This document shows, piece after piece, positions 6,932-15,523 of a DNA stretch of 36,306 nt (the stretch's first letter is position 1; the number at the start of each line of letters is the position of its first letter). Position numbers and translations under genes: made by a program. The notes below the pieces were generated by a model. That model did no database searches and was not told the DNA's origin. It was given only the letters and a program-made list of their open reading frames with translations. The stretch comes from Deltaproteobacteria bacterium (GTDB taxonomy: Bacteria; Desulfobacterota; Desulfuromonadia; Desulfuromonadales; JAAYDE01), in the NCBI GenBank assembly GCA_016926265.1, contig JAFGOW010000230.1, positions 1 through 36,306 on the forward strand. Reading direction: 5' to 3'.

Positions 6932-7420
6932 TCATATCCCTTTTTTGAAAACCGCCCGGAGCATCTCGAAGGTGGCCTGAAGATGTTCCGGAATGACCCG
7001 CACGTCGGCGAAAACCGGCATGAAATTGGTGTCCCCCAGCCACCGAGGGACAATGTGGATATGGACATGCTCCGTCACCCCGGCTCCCCCCACCTTGCCC
7101 AGGTTGATGCCGATGTTGAACCCCTGGGGATGAAGCATATCCTGCAAGACTGACTGGGCGCGGACCAGCAGCTCGAACAGCTCCAGCCGCTCCGGGGCGG
7201 AAAGCTCTTCCAGCGAGGAGGTATGGCGGAAGGGGACGATCAACAGGTGGCCGTTGGAGTAGGGGTATTTGTTCATCACCACGAAACAGTGGTCGCCGCG
7301 GTGCAAAACCAGCCGCTCAAGATCCTGTTCCCCCTTGTCCCTGAGGCAGAAGACGCATTCCTCGTCAACGACGTCGCCTCCGACATAGGCCATCCGCCAG
7401 GGGGCCCACAGTTGTTTCAT
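6932..7420 (-). CDS. HIT-family nucleotide hydrolase/phosphorylase (Ap4A type)
   Basis: A 162-residue histidine-triad protein. The HIT motif is EHVHIHIVPRW with His118, His120 and His122; the PRW ending and the N-terminal W.PWR.AY together with a CxxC pair (Cys22, Cys25) match the branch annotated as diadenosine tetraphosphate phosphorylase-like proteins. It likely cleaves a phosphoanhydride or phosphoramidate bond of a dinucleotide or adenylylated compound in the cytoplasm. The start follows AAGGAGG with ideal spacing. It is the first gene of the five-gene minus-strand operon and has its own sigma-70 promoter at 7549-7578. The functional link to ExbBD and sugar kinases is not obvious. Confidence 0.9.
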   Translation of the reverse strand: MKQLWAPWRMAYVGGDVVDEECVFCLRDKGEQDLERLVLHRGDHCFVVMNKYPYSNGHLLIVPFRHTSSLEELSAPERLELFELLVRAQSVLQDMLHPQGFNIGINLGKVGGAGVTEHVHIHIVPRWLGDTNFMPVFADVRVIPEHLQATFEMLRAVFKKGI

Positions 7421-7442
7421 GAAATTCCTCCTTGAAATACGC

Positions 7443-7467
7443 CGCCCCGGCGCAATAAATGGGGCGG
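7443..7467 (-). other. Hairpin in the leader of the HIT operon
   Basis: Arms 7443-7449 and 7461-7467 (CCGCCCC and GGGGCGG) are perfect complements with an 11-base loop, inside the approximately 120-nt leader between the predicted promoter and the HIT start codon. No T-run follows, so it is not an obvious attenuator. Confidence 0.45.
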
Positions 7468-7548
7468 ATCCAGGACATCTCGAGTCATTTTCGCCGGAGA
7501 GGAAGAGCCGGGCGGACCAGGTTCTCCATCCCCCCTCCTATTGCGAAA

Positions 7549-7578
7549 ATGATAGGTTAAAACCGCCCTGCTGTCCAA
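7549..7578 (-). promoter_or_regulatory. Sigma-70-type promoter of the HIT-exbB-exbD-ROK-pfk operon
   Basis: On the minus strand TTGGAC (7578-7573) and TATCAT (7554-7549) are separated by 18 bases. The predicted start near 7542 leaves a leader of about 120 nt before the HIT ATG. Confidence 0.5.
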
Positions 7579-7660
7579 GCCCTTTTTCCCGATAGCGGCA
7601 CCGCCCGGCCTTTGCAATGAAATTGTGCCTTCCCCTGGGAATCATTTCTCGCGCTTCCCC

Positions 7661-7689
7661 TTCCCAGAAGCCGCCGATCTTGTTATGAT
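7661..7689 (+). promoter_or_regulatory. Extended -10 promoter of thrC
   Basis: TATGAT at 7684-7689 is preceded by TG one base before it (extended -10), and TTCCCA at 7661-7666 lies 17 bases upstream, a weak -35. The start would be about 35 nt before the thrC ATG. With the HIT promoter at 7549-7578 it accounts for the 310-bp divergent interval 7421-7730, in which I see no gene. Confidence 0.45.
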
Positions 7690-7730
7690 GACGCGGCGTC
7701 CACCCAGCCCCTTTCCAGGAGCCTTTTTCC

Positions 7731-9119
7731 ATGCGCTACATCAGTACCCGCGGCGGCGTTCGCCCCCTTTCGTTCGAGGATGCCGTCATGATGGGGCTGG
7801 CCGATGACGGCGGCCTGCTGCTGCCCGAATCGATTCCCACCCTGTCCCCGGAAGAGATCGGCGACCTGACTTCCCTCCCCTACCCCGAACTCGCCTTCCG
7901 CATCATCTCTCTTTTTGCCACCGACATCCCGCCCGACATTCTCAAGGAGCTCATCGACCGTTCCTACGGGACCTTCAACCATCCGGAAATCACCCCCACG
8001 GTCAAAAAAAGCACGTTCTACATCCTGGAACTGTTCCACGGCCCGACCCTGGCCTTCAAAGACCTGGCCCTGCAGTTCCTGGGCAATCTGTTCGAATACC
8101 TGGTGGAAAAACGCCGGAGCCGGATGAACATCCTCGGCGCCACCTCGGGAGACACCGGCAGCGCAGCCATTTATGGCCTGCGCGGAAAACGAAACATCAA
8201 CATCTTCATCCTGCACCCCCAGGGGAAGGTTTCCCCGATCCAAAAACTGCAGATGACCACCGTCACCGACCCCAACGTCTTCAACCTGGCCGTCCGCGGC
8301 ACCTTCGACGACGGACAGCGGATCGTCAAGGAGATCTTCGGGGATCTCGATTTCAAATCGCGCCACGCCCTGGCCTCCATCAACTCCATCAACTGGGCGC
8401 GGCTGGTGGCCCAGATCGTCTACTATTTCTATGCCTGGGGCAAGGTCTGCCGGGATACCTCGGCGCCAGAGGTCACCTTTTCGGTGCCGACCGGCAATTT
8501 CGGAGACGTCTTTGCCGGCTGGCTGGCCAAACGGATGGGGCTTCCCATCGCCAAGCTGGTTATCGCCACCAACGAAAACAACATCCTGGCCCGGTTCGTC
8601 CGCAACGGTGATTATTCCCTGGGGAAAGTCGTTGAAACCCTCTCCCCATCCATGGATATCCAGGTGGCCAGCAACTTCGAACGCTACCTCTTTTACATCT
8701 ACGACCGCGATCCGGGCCGGGTCTGCAAGGCCCTGGAGACCTTCCGGAATACCGGCGCCATCTCATTTTCGGAGCCAGAGTTGAAAACCATTTCCGAGGA
8801 TTTCGTCTCGGATTCCGTTACCGGAGACGAGACCATCGCCACCATCCGTGATTTTTACCGTCAGACCGGCTACCTCCTCGACCCGCACACGGCGGTCGGG
8901 GTCCGCGCCGGCCTCCGGAACACGGGTCCGGAACAACCCCTGGTCTGCCTGGCTACCGCCCATCCGGCCAAATTCAGCGCCGCCGTCCGCCTGGCCGTCG
9001 GCTTCGATCCGCGCCGGCCCCCCTCCCTCCAGGGAATCGAGAAGCGGGAGGAGAGATGCCACATCATCGAAGCCGATCCGGAAACCGTCAAAGAGTTCTT
9101 GGCCCGGCACGCGCTTTAG
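7731..9119 (+). CDS. thrC: Threonine synthase
   Basis: A 462-residue PLP enzyme converting O-phosphohomoserine to threonine, last step of threonine synthesis. The N-terminus MRYISTRGG...SFEDAVMMGLADDGGLLLPE is the typical threonine synthase entry domain; the PLP lysine is Lys110 in GPTLAFKDLALQF; the phosphate-binding loop follows as ATSGDTGSAA; SVPTGNFGDVFAGWLAKRMGLP is another family block. Length fits the long bacterial type (about 460-480). AGGA lies 9 bases before the ATG. It stands alone and ends 13 bp before a perfect bidirectional terminator shared with glnA. Confidence 0.97.
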   Translation: MRYISTRGGVRPLSFEDAVMMGLADDGGLLLPESIPTLSPEEIGDLTSLPYPELAFRIISLFATDIPPDILKELIDRSYGTFNHPEITPTVKKSTFYILELFHGPTLAFKDLALQFLGNLFEYLVEKRRSRMNILGATSGDTGSAAIYGLRGKRNINIFILHPQGKVSPIQKLQMTTVTDPNVFNLAVRGTFDDGQRIVKEIFGDLDFKSRHALASINSINWARLVAQIVYYFYAWGKVCRDTSAPEVTFSVPTGNFGDVFAGWLAKRMGLPIAKLVIATNENNILARFVRNGDYSLGKVVETLSPSMDIQVASNFERYLFYIYDRDPGRVCKALETFRNTGAISFSEPELKTISEDFVSDSVTGDETIATIRDFYRQTGYLLDPHTAVGVRAGLRNTGPEQPLVCLATAHPAKFSAAVRLAVGFDPRRPPSLQGIEKREERCHIIEADPETVKEFLARHAL

Positions 9120-9132
9120 GCGCTTCCTGTTC

Positions 9133-9175
9133 CCGACAAAAAAAGCCCCCGAATACCGGGGGCTTTTTTTGTCGG
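9133..9175. terminator. Bidirectional intrinsic terminator between thrC and glnA
   Basis: Perfect 19-bp arms (9133-9151 and 9157-9175) around a five-base loop. Each arm holds a GC block flanked by seven A or T, so a G/C stem followed by T7 is formed in both directions. It ends thrC on the plus strand and glnA on the minus strand. Confidence 0.95.
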
Positions 9176-9187
9176 TGTGGGGATCGT

Positions 9188-10597
9188 TCAGCAGTCGAAA
9201 TAGAGCTCGAACTCCATCGGGGTGGGGCGCATCCGGACCTTGTCGACCTCGGCGCTGCGCTTGTAGTCGATCCACATGTCGATGACATCCTTGGTGAAGA
9301 CATCCCCTTTGAGCAAAAATTCATGATCCTCTTCAAGGAAGTCCAGAGCTTCTTCCAGGGAACCGGCCACCTTGGGAACATTGCGCAGTTCCTCGGGGGA
9401 AAGCCCGTAGATATCCTTGTCCAGCGGTTCGCCCGGATCGATCTTGTTCTCGATGCCGTCCAGACCCGCCATCACCATGGCCGCGAAAGCCAGATAACCG
9501 TTGCAGGCCGGGTCCGGGGTACGGAATTCGACCCGCTTGGCCTTGGGGTTGCTGGTGACGGGAATCCGCAACGAAGCGGAGCGGTTGCGGCCTGAATAGG
9601 CCAGGTTGACCGGCGCCTCGTAGCCCGGCACCAGCCGTTTATAGGAGTTGGTGCTCGGATTGGTGATGGCGCAGAGCGCCTTGGCGTGTTTCATGATGCC
9701 GCCGATATAGTAGAGCGCCATCTTTGAGAGGCCGCCGTAGCCGTCACCCGCGAACAGATTCTTCCCGTCCTTCCAGAGCGACTGATGGCAATGCATCCCC
9801 GAGCCGTTATCCCCGAACAGGGGCTTGGGCATGAAGGTCACGGTGCGGCCGTTGCGATGGGCGACATTCTTGATGATGTACTTGAACCATTGGAGGTTGT
9901 CCCCCATCGTCAAAAGGCTGTCGAACCGCATGTCGATTTCGCACTGGCCGCCGGTCGCCACCTCATGGTGCATGCACTCGATATGCAATCCGACCTTCTG
10001 CAGCTCTTCCACCATTTCGTTGCGGAGATCCACCAGCGAGTCGGTAGGGGCGCAGGGGAAATACCCTTCCTTGTGACGGGGCTTGTAGCCGAGGTTAGGG
10101 AACTCCTCCCGACCCGAGTTCCAGATCCCTTCCACGGAATCGAGCATGTGGAAAGACTGGTTGACGCCGGAAGAATAGCGCACGTCGTCGAAGATGAAGA
10201 ATTCGGGTTCCGGTCCGAAATAGGCGACATCGGCGATACCGCTCGATTTCAGATAGGCCTCGGCCTTCTGGGCGATAAAGCGGGGATCGCGAGTGTAGCC
10301 TTCGCGGGTGATGGGATCGACGATGTTGCAGATCAGACTCAGACAGGGAGAAGCCACAAAGGGGTCAATCTTGGCGGTGCCGGCATCGGGGACGATCAAC
10401 ATGTCGCTGTTGTGGATCGGCTGCCAGCCCCGGATCGAAGAACCGTCAAAGCCGATTCCTTCCTCAAAGGTCTCCTCGCTCAGTTCCTGAATAGGAGCCG
10501 AAAAATGCTGCCAGATGCCGACGAAATCGAGAAACTTGAAATCGACGACCTTCAATTCCTTTTCCTTGACGAATTGCATGACTTCTTTGGGTGTCAT
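9188..10597 (-). CDS. glnA: Glutamine synthetase, type I
   Basis: A 469-residue GSI enzyme joining ammonia to glutamate with ATP. Recognisable blocks: [24 protein letters not shown], the ATP/glutamate site [47 protein letters not shown] and the C-terminal [16 protein letters not shown]. Tyr397 in DKDIYGLS is at the adenylylation site of enterobacterial GlnA, so control by GlnE-type adenylyltransferase is likely (GlnE itself is not in the window). GGAGAGG precedes the ATG. glnB lies 54 bp upstream on the same strand, the classic glnB-glnA pair. Confidence 0.98.
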   Translation of the reverse strand: MTPKEVMQFVKEKELKVVDFKFLDFVGIWQHFSAPIQELSEETFEEGIGFDGSSIRGWQPIHNSDMLIVPDAGTAKIDPFVASPCLSLICNIVDPITREGYTRDPRFIAQKAEAYLKSSGIADVAYFGPEPEFFIFDDVRYSSGVNQSFHMLDSVEGIWNSGREEFPNLGYKPRHKEGYFPCAPTDSLVDLRNEMVEELQKVGLHIECMHHEVATGGQCEIDMRFDSLLTMGDNLQWFKYIIKNVAHRNGRTVTFMPKPLFGDNGSGMHCHQSLWKDGKNLFAGDGYGGLSKMALYYIGGIMKHAKALCAITNPSTNSYKRLVPGYEAPVNLAYSGRNRSASLRIPVTSNPKAKRVEFRTPDPACNGYLAFAAMVMAGLDGIENKIDPGEPLDKDIYGLSPEELRNVPKVAGSLEEALDFLEEDHEFLLKGDVFTKDVIDMWIDYKRSAEVDKVRMRPTPMEFELYFDC

Positions 10598-10651
10598 CTT
10601 TTTTTCCTCTCCTTGAATTGAAAATCCCGTGACGAAACGGCCGTACCGCCG

Positions 10652-11029
<378 letters not shown>

Positions 11030-11264
11030 CTAAAAGCAAAACCTCTGCCGAAGCCTCAACACCCCCGGATAAATATTTAAACCTTTGTTTAGACATCGTT
11101 TTTAATGACGAATTGAACTTTTTCCGGAATCGGGGAAAAAATCGGCGGAGTTTTTTGATTATTTTTTAGGCACCGCGCCCTGTCGGCTGATGGTTTTCCA
11201 GGCACTTGGGCACCCTGGATCAAAACCCTTTTCCCCTCCAAAAAAACCGGGGTAGGGAGTCCTC

Positions 11265-11810
11265 TCAGATCGGGGGATGCCCCTGCCCAGAAGCGGCCCT
11301 TCCCTGCCGCCAACGGAGATAGCTCCGCCATTCCTCCTCGAAGTGGGAGGTAAAAACCCCACTTCCCAACGCGATGGCGATTTCCGTCGCGGTCCAGAAT
11401 CGAACCGTCTCGATCTCCCGGGTGTCAAAAGCAAACGGCCCCTCAGCCACCGCCATGAAGGTCGCCACATTTTCCGATTCGATTTCGTTACGAATTCGGG
11501 ATCCATAAAGGTAGGTCAGGGCGAGGTTTTCCAGACCGAGTTCCTCACGGGTTTCCCGGCCGGCGGCGGCCCGATAGTCCTCCCCCAAAGCCAGATGCCC
11601 CCCGACACTGGTATCCCAGCGGCCGGGCTGAATATCCTTGTCGGGGGAACGTTTCTGCAGCAGGAGTTCACCCTTTTTATTGAAAACCATCACATGGGCG
11701 ACCCGGTGAATCAGCGAGGGGTCGCCATGGCATAGGCGCCGCGGGGCGCGACCGATGACTCGATCCTGTTCGTCCAGGATCTCGAAGATCTCTTCGGAAC
11801 ATCCGCTCAT
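11265..11810 (-). CDS. Nudix hydrolase (YfcD/isopentenyl isomerase-like branch)
   Basis: A 181-residue protein with a perfect Nudix box G-x5-E-x7-REUxEExGU at residues 71-93 (starting GGHLALGE and ending RETREELGL). The N-terminus EEIFEILDEQDRVIG.A.R...H..P.LIHR resembles the isopentenyl-diphosphate isomerase/YfcD branch of Nudix proteins, but it is unlikely to be an isomerase without further evidence. Expected activity is hydrolysis of a nucleoside diphosphate derivative. The start ATG at 11810 lies four bases after the stop of the DUF2148 gene, so the two are translationally coupled. The frame stays open upstream inside the neighbour, but that part is out-of-frame shadow. Confidence 0.9.
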   Translation of the reverse strand: MSGCSEEIFEILDEQDRVIGRAPRRLCHGDPSLIHRVAHVMVFNKKGELLLQKRSPDKDIQPGRWDTSVGGHLALGEDYRAAAGRETREELGLENLALTYLYGSRIRNEIESENVATFMAVAEGPFAFDTREIETVRFWTATEIAIALGSGVFTSHFEEEWRSYLRWRQGRAASGQGHPPI

Positions 11811-11814
11811 GGCA

Positions 11815-12348
11815 TCAGCTTTTCCGGTCGAAAAAGGGGCTTTTCCCCGACACCGAAAGGGGCAGCCCGAAAGCAACCCGCACTTCCGGACCCAGGATGC
11901 CCAATTCCACGGCGGCCTTGCCGGCGCTGAAAAGAATGCGGTTGTCGATGCGCAGGTCCGCGGCGCGGCTGACGGCGGAACCGAGGGCAATCCCGAGGTC
12001 GCCGCTGTTGAAGGCGCAAATCCCGCCAGCCCGCTGCAACGCCTCGCAATCGGCAAAACCGCAGTAACCGCAGCCGGGAAGGCCGAGGGGCTTTTCCCTG
12101 GTTCCGAGCAGGATCAGAACCTGCGCCTGATCGACATTTTCGGCGTCCCGGGCGAAAAACTTGATGCCGTCCCTCAGCGCAATCTGTCGCATCCGGTCGG
12201 CGATTCCGGTTTTATCCGCGGCGGTGACGACGGCGCTCCGGAGCAGGTCGATCCCTTTTCCTTTGGGGGCGGTCCGGGCCGCCATGCAGATCAGCGCGGC
12301 AGGACCCAGCAGCTCCTCGGTTTCCAGTTCCCGATCGAAAATGATCAT
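11815..12348 (-). CDS. DUF2148 ferredoxin-like domain protein
   Basis: A 177-residue protein of the DUF2148 type, described as carrying a ferredoxin-like domain. Cysteines 93, 96 and 101 in GCGYCGFADCEAL plus Cys111 could bind an Fe-S cluster. Other family-like stretches are AARTAPKGKGIDLL near the N-terminus and GSAVSRAADLRIDNRILFSAG. It is common in anaerobes, and its function is unknown. A strong GGAGGG precedes ATG 12348. The Nudix gene follows by four bases, so they form a two-gene operon divergent from the lpxA homologue. Confidence 0.85.
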   Translation of the reverse strand: MIIFDRELETEELLGPAALICMAARTAPKGKGIDLLRSAVVTAADKTGIADRMRQIALRDGIKFFARDAENVDQAQVLILLGTREKPLGLPGCGYCGFADCEALQRAGGICAFNSGDLGIALGSAVSRAADLRIDNRILFSAGKAAVELGILGPEVRVAFGLPLSVSGKSPFFDRKS

Positions 12349-12473
12349 TTTCTCCCTCCATTACCCGGTCGATTTGATTTCCAAATGTGAATTCAGCTTG
12401 ATAGCAAAAGGTCGATGTGCTAATTCAATACCTCAAATACTATACTTTATAAAGATCGGGGAGAAAAAAGGAA

Positions 12474-13274
12474 ATGCCTAAAATCCATCCAACCGCCACC
12501 GTCGATCCGAGTGCCCGATTGGCCGCGGGAGTCGAAATCGGCCCCCATGCCTTCGTTGACGCCGATGTCACCATTGGCGAGGGAACCGTCGTCATGCACG
12601 GCGCCCATGTCGCCCAGGGCACCACCCTGGGGCGGGGCAACCGGATCTTCCCTTGCGCCGTGATCGGCCAGGCCCCTCAGGATATCGGCTACCGTGGGGA
12701 ACGCGCCTTTACCGTGATCGGAGACAACAACGTGATGCGGGAAGGGTTCACCGTCAACCGGGGCCACCGCCTCGACCACGTGACCCGCATCGGCAACAAC
12801 AACTATTTCATGGCCAACAGCCACGTCGCCCACGACTGTCAGATCGGCGATTTCAACGTTTTCGCCAACGGTTCCCTGATGGCCGGCCATGTCCAGATCG
12901 GGAACCGCGCCATCCTTTCAGGCAACGTCCTGGTCCACCAGTTCGTACGAATCGGTTCTTTCGCCCTGATGCGGGGCGGCTCCCGGATTTCCAAGGACCT
13001 TCCCCCCTTCTGCATCTGCGACGGCGGCAACTGGGCGCGGGCCATCAACGTCATCGGCCTGAAACGGAATCAGTTCGACACAGCCCGGATCCGTGCCCTC
13101 CGGGAGGCCTTCAAGACCATCTTCCGGTCCGGGATGAAACTGGCCGCGGCGCTGGAACATATCCAGAACCATCTTCAGGTCACGGAAGATGTCCGATATC
13201 TGGTGGATTTCATCCGCGACAGTAAAAGAGGAATCGTCAAAGGAAGAGACACCCTGGAGATTGAAAACGATTAA
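12474..13274 (+). CDS. lpxA: Acyl-ACP--UDP-N-acetylglucosamine O-acyltransferase (LpxA)
   Basis: A 266-residue left-handed beta-helix acyltransferase. Hexapeptide repeats run from about residue 2 to 170, the catalytic His is at 120 in SHVAHDCQIG (E. coli His125), and the LpxA-specific YRGE loop (73-76), HQF and the helical C-terminus GLKRNQF...LREAFK.IFRSG are present. It would transfer a 3-hydroxyacyl chain to UDP-GlcNAc, the first step of lipid A synthesis. Gly is kept at the position aligned with the E. coli acyl-chain ruler Gly173, suggesting longer chains, but this is tentative. Unlike the usual lpxD-fabZ-lpxA-lpxB cluster it stands without lipid A neighbours, so it may be a second copy. 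A TATACT -10-like box lies at 12441-12446. Confidence 0.88.
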   Translation: MPKIHPTATVDPSARLAAGVEIGPHAFVDADVTIGEGTVVMHGAHVAQGTTLGRGNRIFPCAVIGQAPQDIGYRGERAFTVIGDNNVMREGFTVNRGHRLDHVTRIGNNNYFMANSHVAHDCQIGDFNVFANGSLMAGHVQIGNRAILSGNVLVHQFVRIGSFALMRGGSRISKDLPPFCICDGGNWARAINVIGLKRNQFDTARIRALREAFKTIFRSGMKLAAALEHIQNHLQVTEDVRYLVDFIRDSKRGIVKGRDTLEIEND

Positions 13275-13292
13275 CTGCCTGCGGGTCTTGCC

Positions 13293-15515
13293 ATGGAGAA
13301 GGTTCCGCCATCCGATCATGCCGTCCGACAGCCGGGAGAGGTTCCCCAGGAAGCCGTTTTCCAGTTTCTCCAGCTGTTGAATGCCCATCGCAAGAAGCTG
13401 CTGATCTACCCGGTGGGGCATCCGCTCCTGGATCAATCCCTGAACCTGGTGGTCCAGTACGCCGGCAATCTGTTCCGGGGCAGGGATGCCGTTTCCTTCA
13501 TTGCCGCTCGGGGAAAGCTCCACATTGCGGATACCCCGCTGGACCCCGGCAACCGGGTTTTTCAGGATTTCGCCCGGGCCTTGACCGACCGGGGAATCCT
13601 GCTGCTGATTTTCCGGTGCGGCCTGAACCGCGAAGAACTCCAAAATTTCGCGCTGCTGCTCAATCTCAAGCCGGAAGAGTTCGTCGCCAGGGGCGGCGTG
13701 GAACCGATATTCCAGGAGGCAGCCTTCGAACATCTGGAGGCCCGGGGGATGGACTACAGCGTCCTTCAGGTGGAAGAGGTCGGCGCCGAGCCCAGCGACC
13801 TGCCGCTGTTCTCCTCTCTGGACAGCGAATTTTCCCCCGAGGCGGTGTGGGGGAAATTCGTCGCGGCGCTTCTCGAAGATCCCTTTTTTGGGGGCGCCGC
13901 TTCCGATGCCCTCAGCTCCGAAATCAGCTCCCAGCAGCTGGCCGATCTCCTCAACCGTCTCTTTCCACCGCCCAACAACCACCTTCCGGAAACCGGGCTC
14001 CAAAAAAGCATGGCCTGTTTTCTCGGCGATATCTCGGGACCGGAAACGGACGGATACCAGCCCTTGCTCATGGTGCTCGAAAAATTCGAACAGTTCCTCC
14101 AGAACCTCCATCCCCACCTCCGCAGCCAGTTTCAGCAACACCTTTTCCATTCCGACCTGAAAAACCTGAAGGCCGTGGAAAGGATCCTGCGGAGTTTTTC
14201 AGGGCAAACGCTGTGGGAAATCCTCGACGACATCAACCGCAACAACCTCACCGTTTCCGAAAACGTGCTGGCGCTGATGGAACAGCTTTCGCACAGCCGC
14301 CGACACGAAAAGCAAAAGAAATTTCAAATGCTTCCCGACCCCTTGCTGAGGGAAAAACTCCAGACGCTGTTCCATGAGGATGTCGGGGAGCATTTCGGTT
14401 CGGAAGACTACCGCCGCACCCTTCACGCCCTCATCAAAAAAGCCTTTCCCCAAAACGAGCTGGAAGACGATATCAAAAGGCTCCGCAGGACCCTGACCCC
14501 CCAGCAGGTCGAGCTGCAACAGAGTCGGGTGATCCTGGAACTGTTCAACCTCGATACGGAAACCGGGAGCAAGACCACCCTCGGAAAAAAACTCGCCGAT
14601 TCCATCGCTTTTTTTCTCCAGACCGGAAATTTCTCCTCGCTGGTGGAACTGCACCGGCGCCTGATGCTGGCGAGGGAAAAAGCGGGGGAGGAAAACTCCC
14701 TCCACTACCAGCAGCTGCTGGCTCTTTTCTTCAGCCCCGATTTCATGCGGGAAGTCCTGGAAACCCTGGCAACCTGGGGAAAGGAGAACCTGGACGACAT
14801 CCGTTACCTGATCCGGGCCAACGGCCGTTTCTTCATCTCCCCCTTGCTGGAACAGCTGGCCGAAGAGGGCAACCGGTTTTTGAGGCGTTTCATCATCGAC
14901 GAACTGATCGAAATCGGACGCGACGGGAACCCGGAGCCGTTTCTGGCCAAACTGGGGGACAAGCGCTGGTATTTCGTCCGCAACCTGGTCACCATCCTGA
15001 GGGCCTTCGAGGATCCCACGATCAGCAGGGAACTGCGGCGGATCGCCAACCACCCCCATGTCAAGGTCCGGAAGGAAATCATTCAGACCCTCTATCATTT
15101 CCGGGATCCTTTGGCCGACACGCTGGTTTCCCAGGACCTCAGGAGCCATGACGAGGAACGCAGGCTGAACGCCCTGATCGCGGCGGAATCGTCCTCCGCT
15201 CCGGAGATTCTGGAAAAACTGCTCAACGTGATTCGGGAAAAAGGGCTGACGGACCCGGAACTGGAGATTAAAAAACAGGCGGTGAGAAGCCTTGCCGGGA
15301 TCGGAAACCCTCAGGCGCTGGCGCTCTTTTCCACAACCCTCAACAGCATTTCGCTATTCAATGCCAAGCGCCTGACCGCCCTCAAACAGGAGATTCTGCA
15401 GAATCTGCCCCGCTTTTCATCTCCGGAAGCGGCCGCCATCCTGAAGGAGTACTCCGGCTCCAGGAACAAAGAACTGGCCACCGCCGCCCAGGAAGCGCTC
15501 AAAAAATTGAGGTGA
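13293..15515 (+). CDS. Large HEAT-repeat protein with an N-terminal domain shared with the next gene
   Basis: A 740-residue soluble protein with no signal peptide or membrane helix. Residues about 24-125 form a compact domain with YPVGHP (39-44), DTPL (80-83) and an IF....REEL block (102-116) that lines up with the N-terminus of the following HD-GYP protein. Residues about 130-530 are largely helical and unrecognised. From about 540 to 740 HEAT repeats appear (DKRWYFVRNLVTIL, HPHVKVRKEIIQTL, EIKKQAVRSLAGIGNPQAL), usually protein-docking scaffolds. It starts 18 bp after lpxA with only a weak ribosome-binding site, and its TGA overlaps the region where the next gene starts, so the two are likely co-translated. 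Inference: a scaffold or adaptor working with the HD-GYP protein. Confidence 0.85.
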   Translation: MEKVPPSDHAVRQPGEVPQEAVFQFLQLLNAHRKKLLIYPVGHPLLDQSLNLVVQYAGNLFRGRDAVSFIAARGKLHIADTPLDPGNRVFQDFARALTDRGILLLIFRCGLNREELQNFALLLNLKPEEFVARGGVEPIFQEAAFEHLEARGMDYSVLQVEEVGAEPSDLPLFSSLDSEFSPEAVWGKFVAALLEDPFFGGAASDALSSEISSQQLADLLNRLFPPPNNHLPETGLQKSMACFLGDISGPETDGYQPLLMVLEKFEQFLQNLHPHLRSQFQQHLFHSDLKNLKAVERILRSFSGQTLWEILDDINRNNLTVSENVLALMEQLSHSRRHEKQKKFQMLPDPLLREKLQTLFHEDVGEHFGSEDYRRTLHALIKKAFPQNELEDDIKRLRRTLTPQQVELQQSRVILELFNLDTETGSKTTLGKKLADSIAFFLQTGNFSSLVELHRRLMLAREKAGEENSLHYQQLLALFFSPDFMREVLETLATWGKENLDDIRYLIRANGRFFISPLLEQLAEEGNRFLRRFIIDELIEIGRDGNPEPFLAKLGDKRWYFVRNLVTILRAFEDPTISRELRRIANHPHVKVRKEIIQTLYHFRDPLADTLVSQDLRSHDEERRLNALIAAESSSAPEILEKLLNVIREKGLTDPELEIKKQAVRSLAGIGNPQALALFSTTLNSISLFNAKRLTALKQEILQNLPRFSSPEAAAILKEYSGSRNKELATAAQEALKKLR

Positions 15516-15523
15516 CCCCGCCG

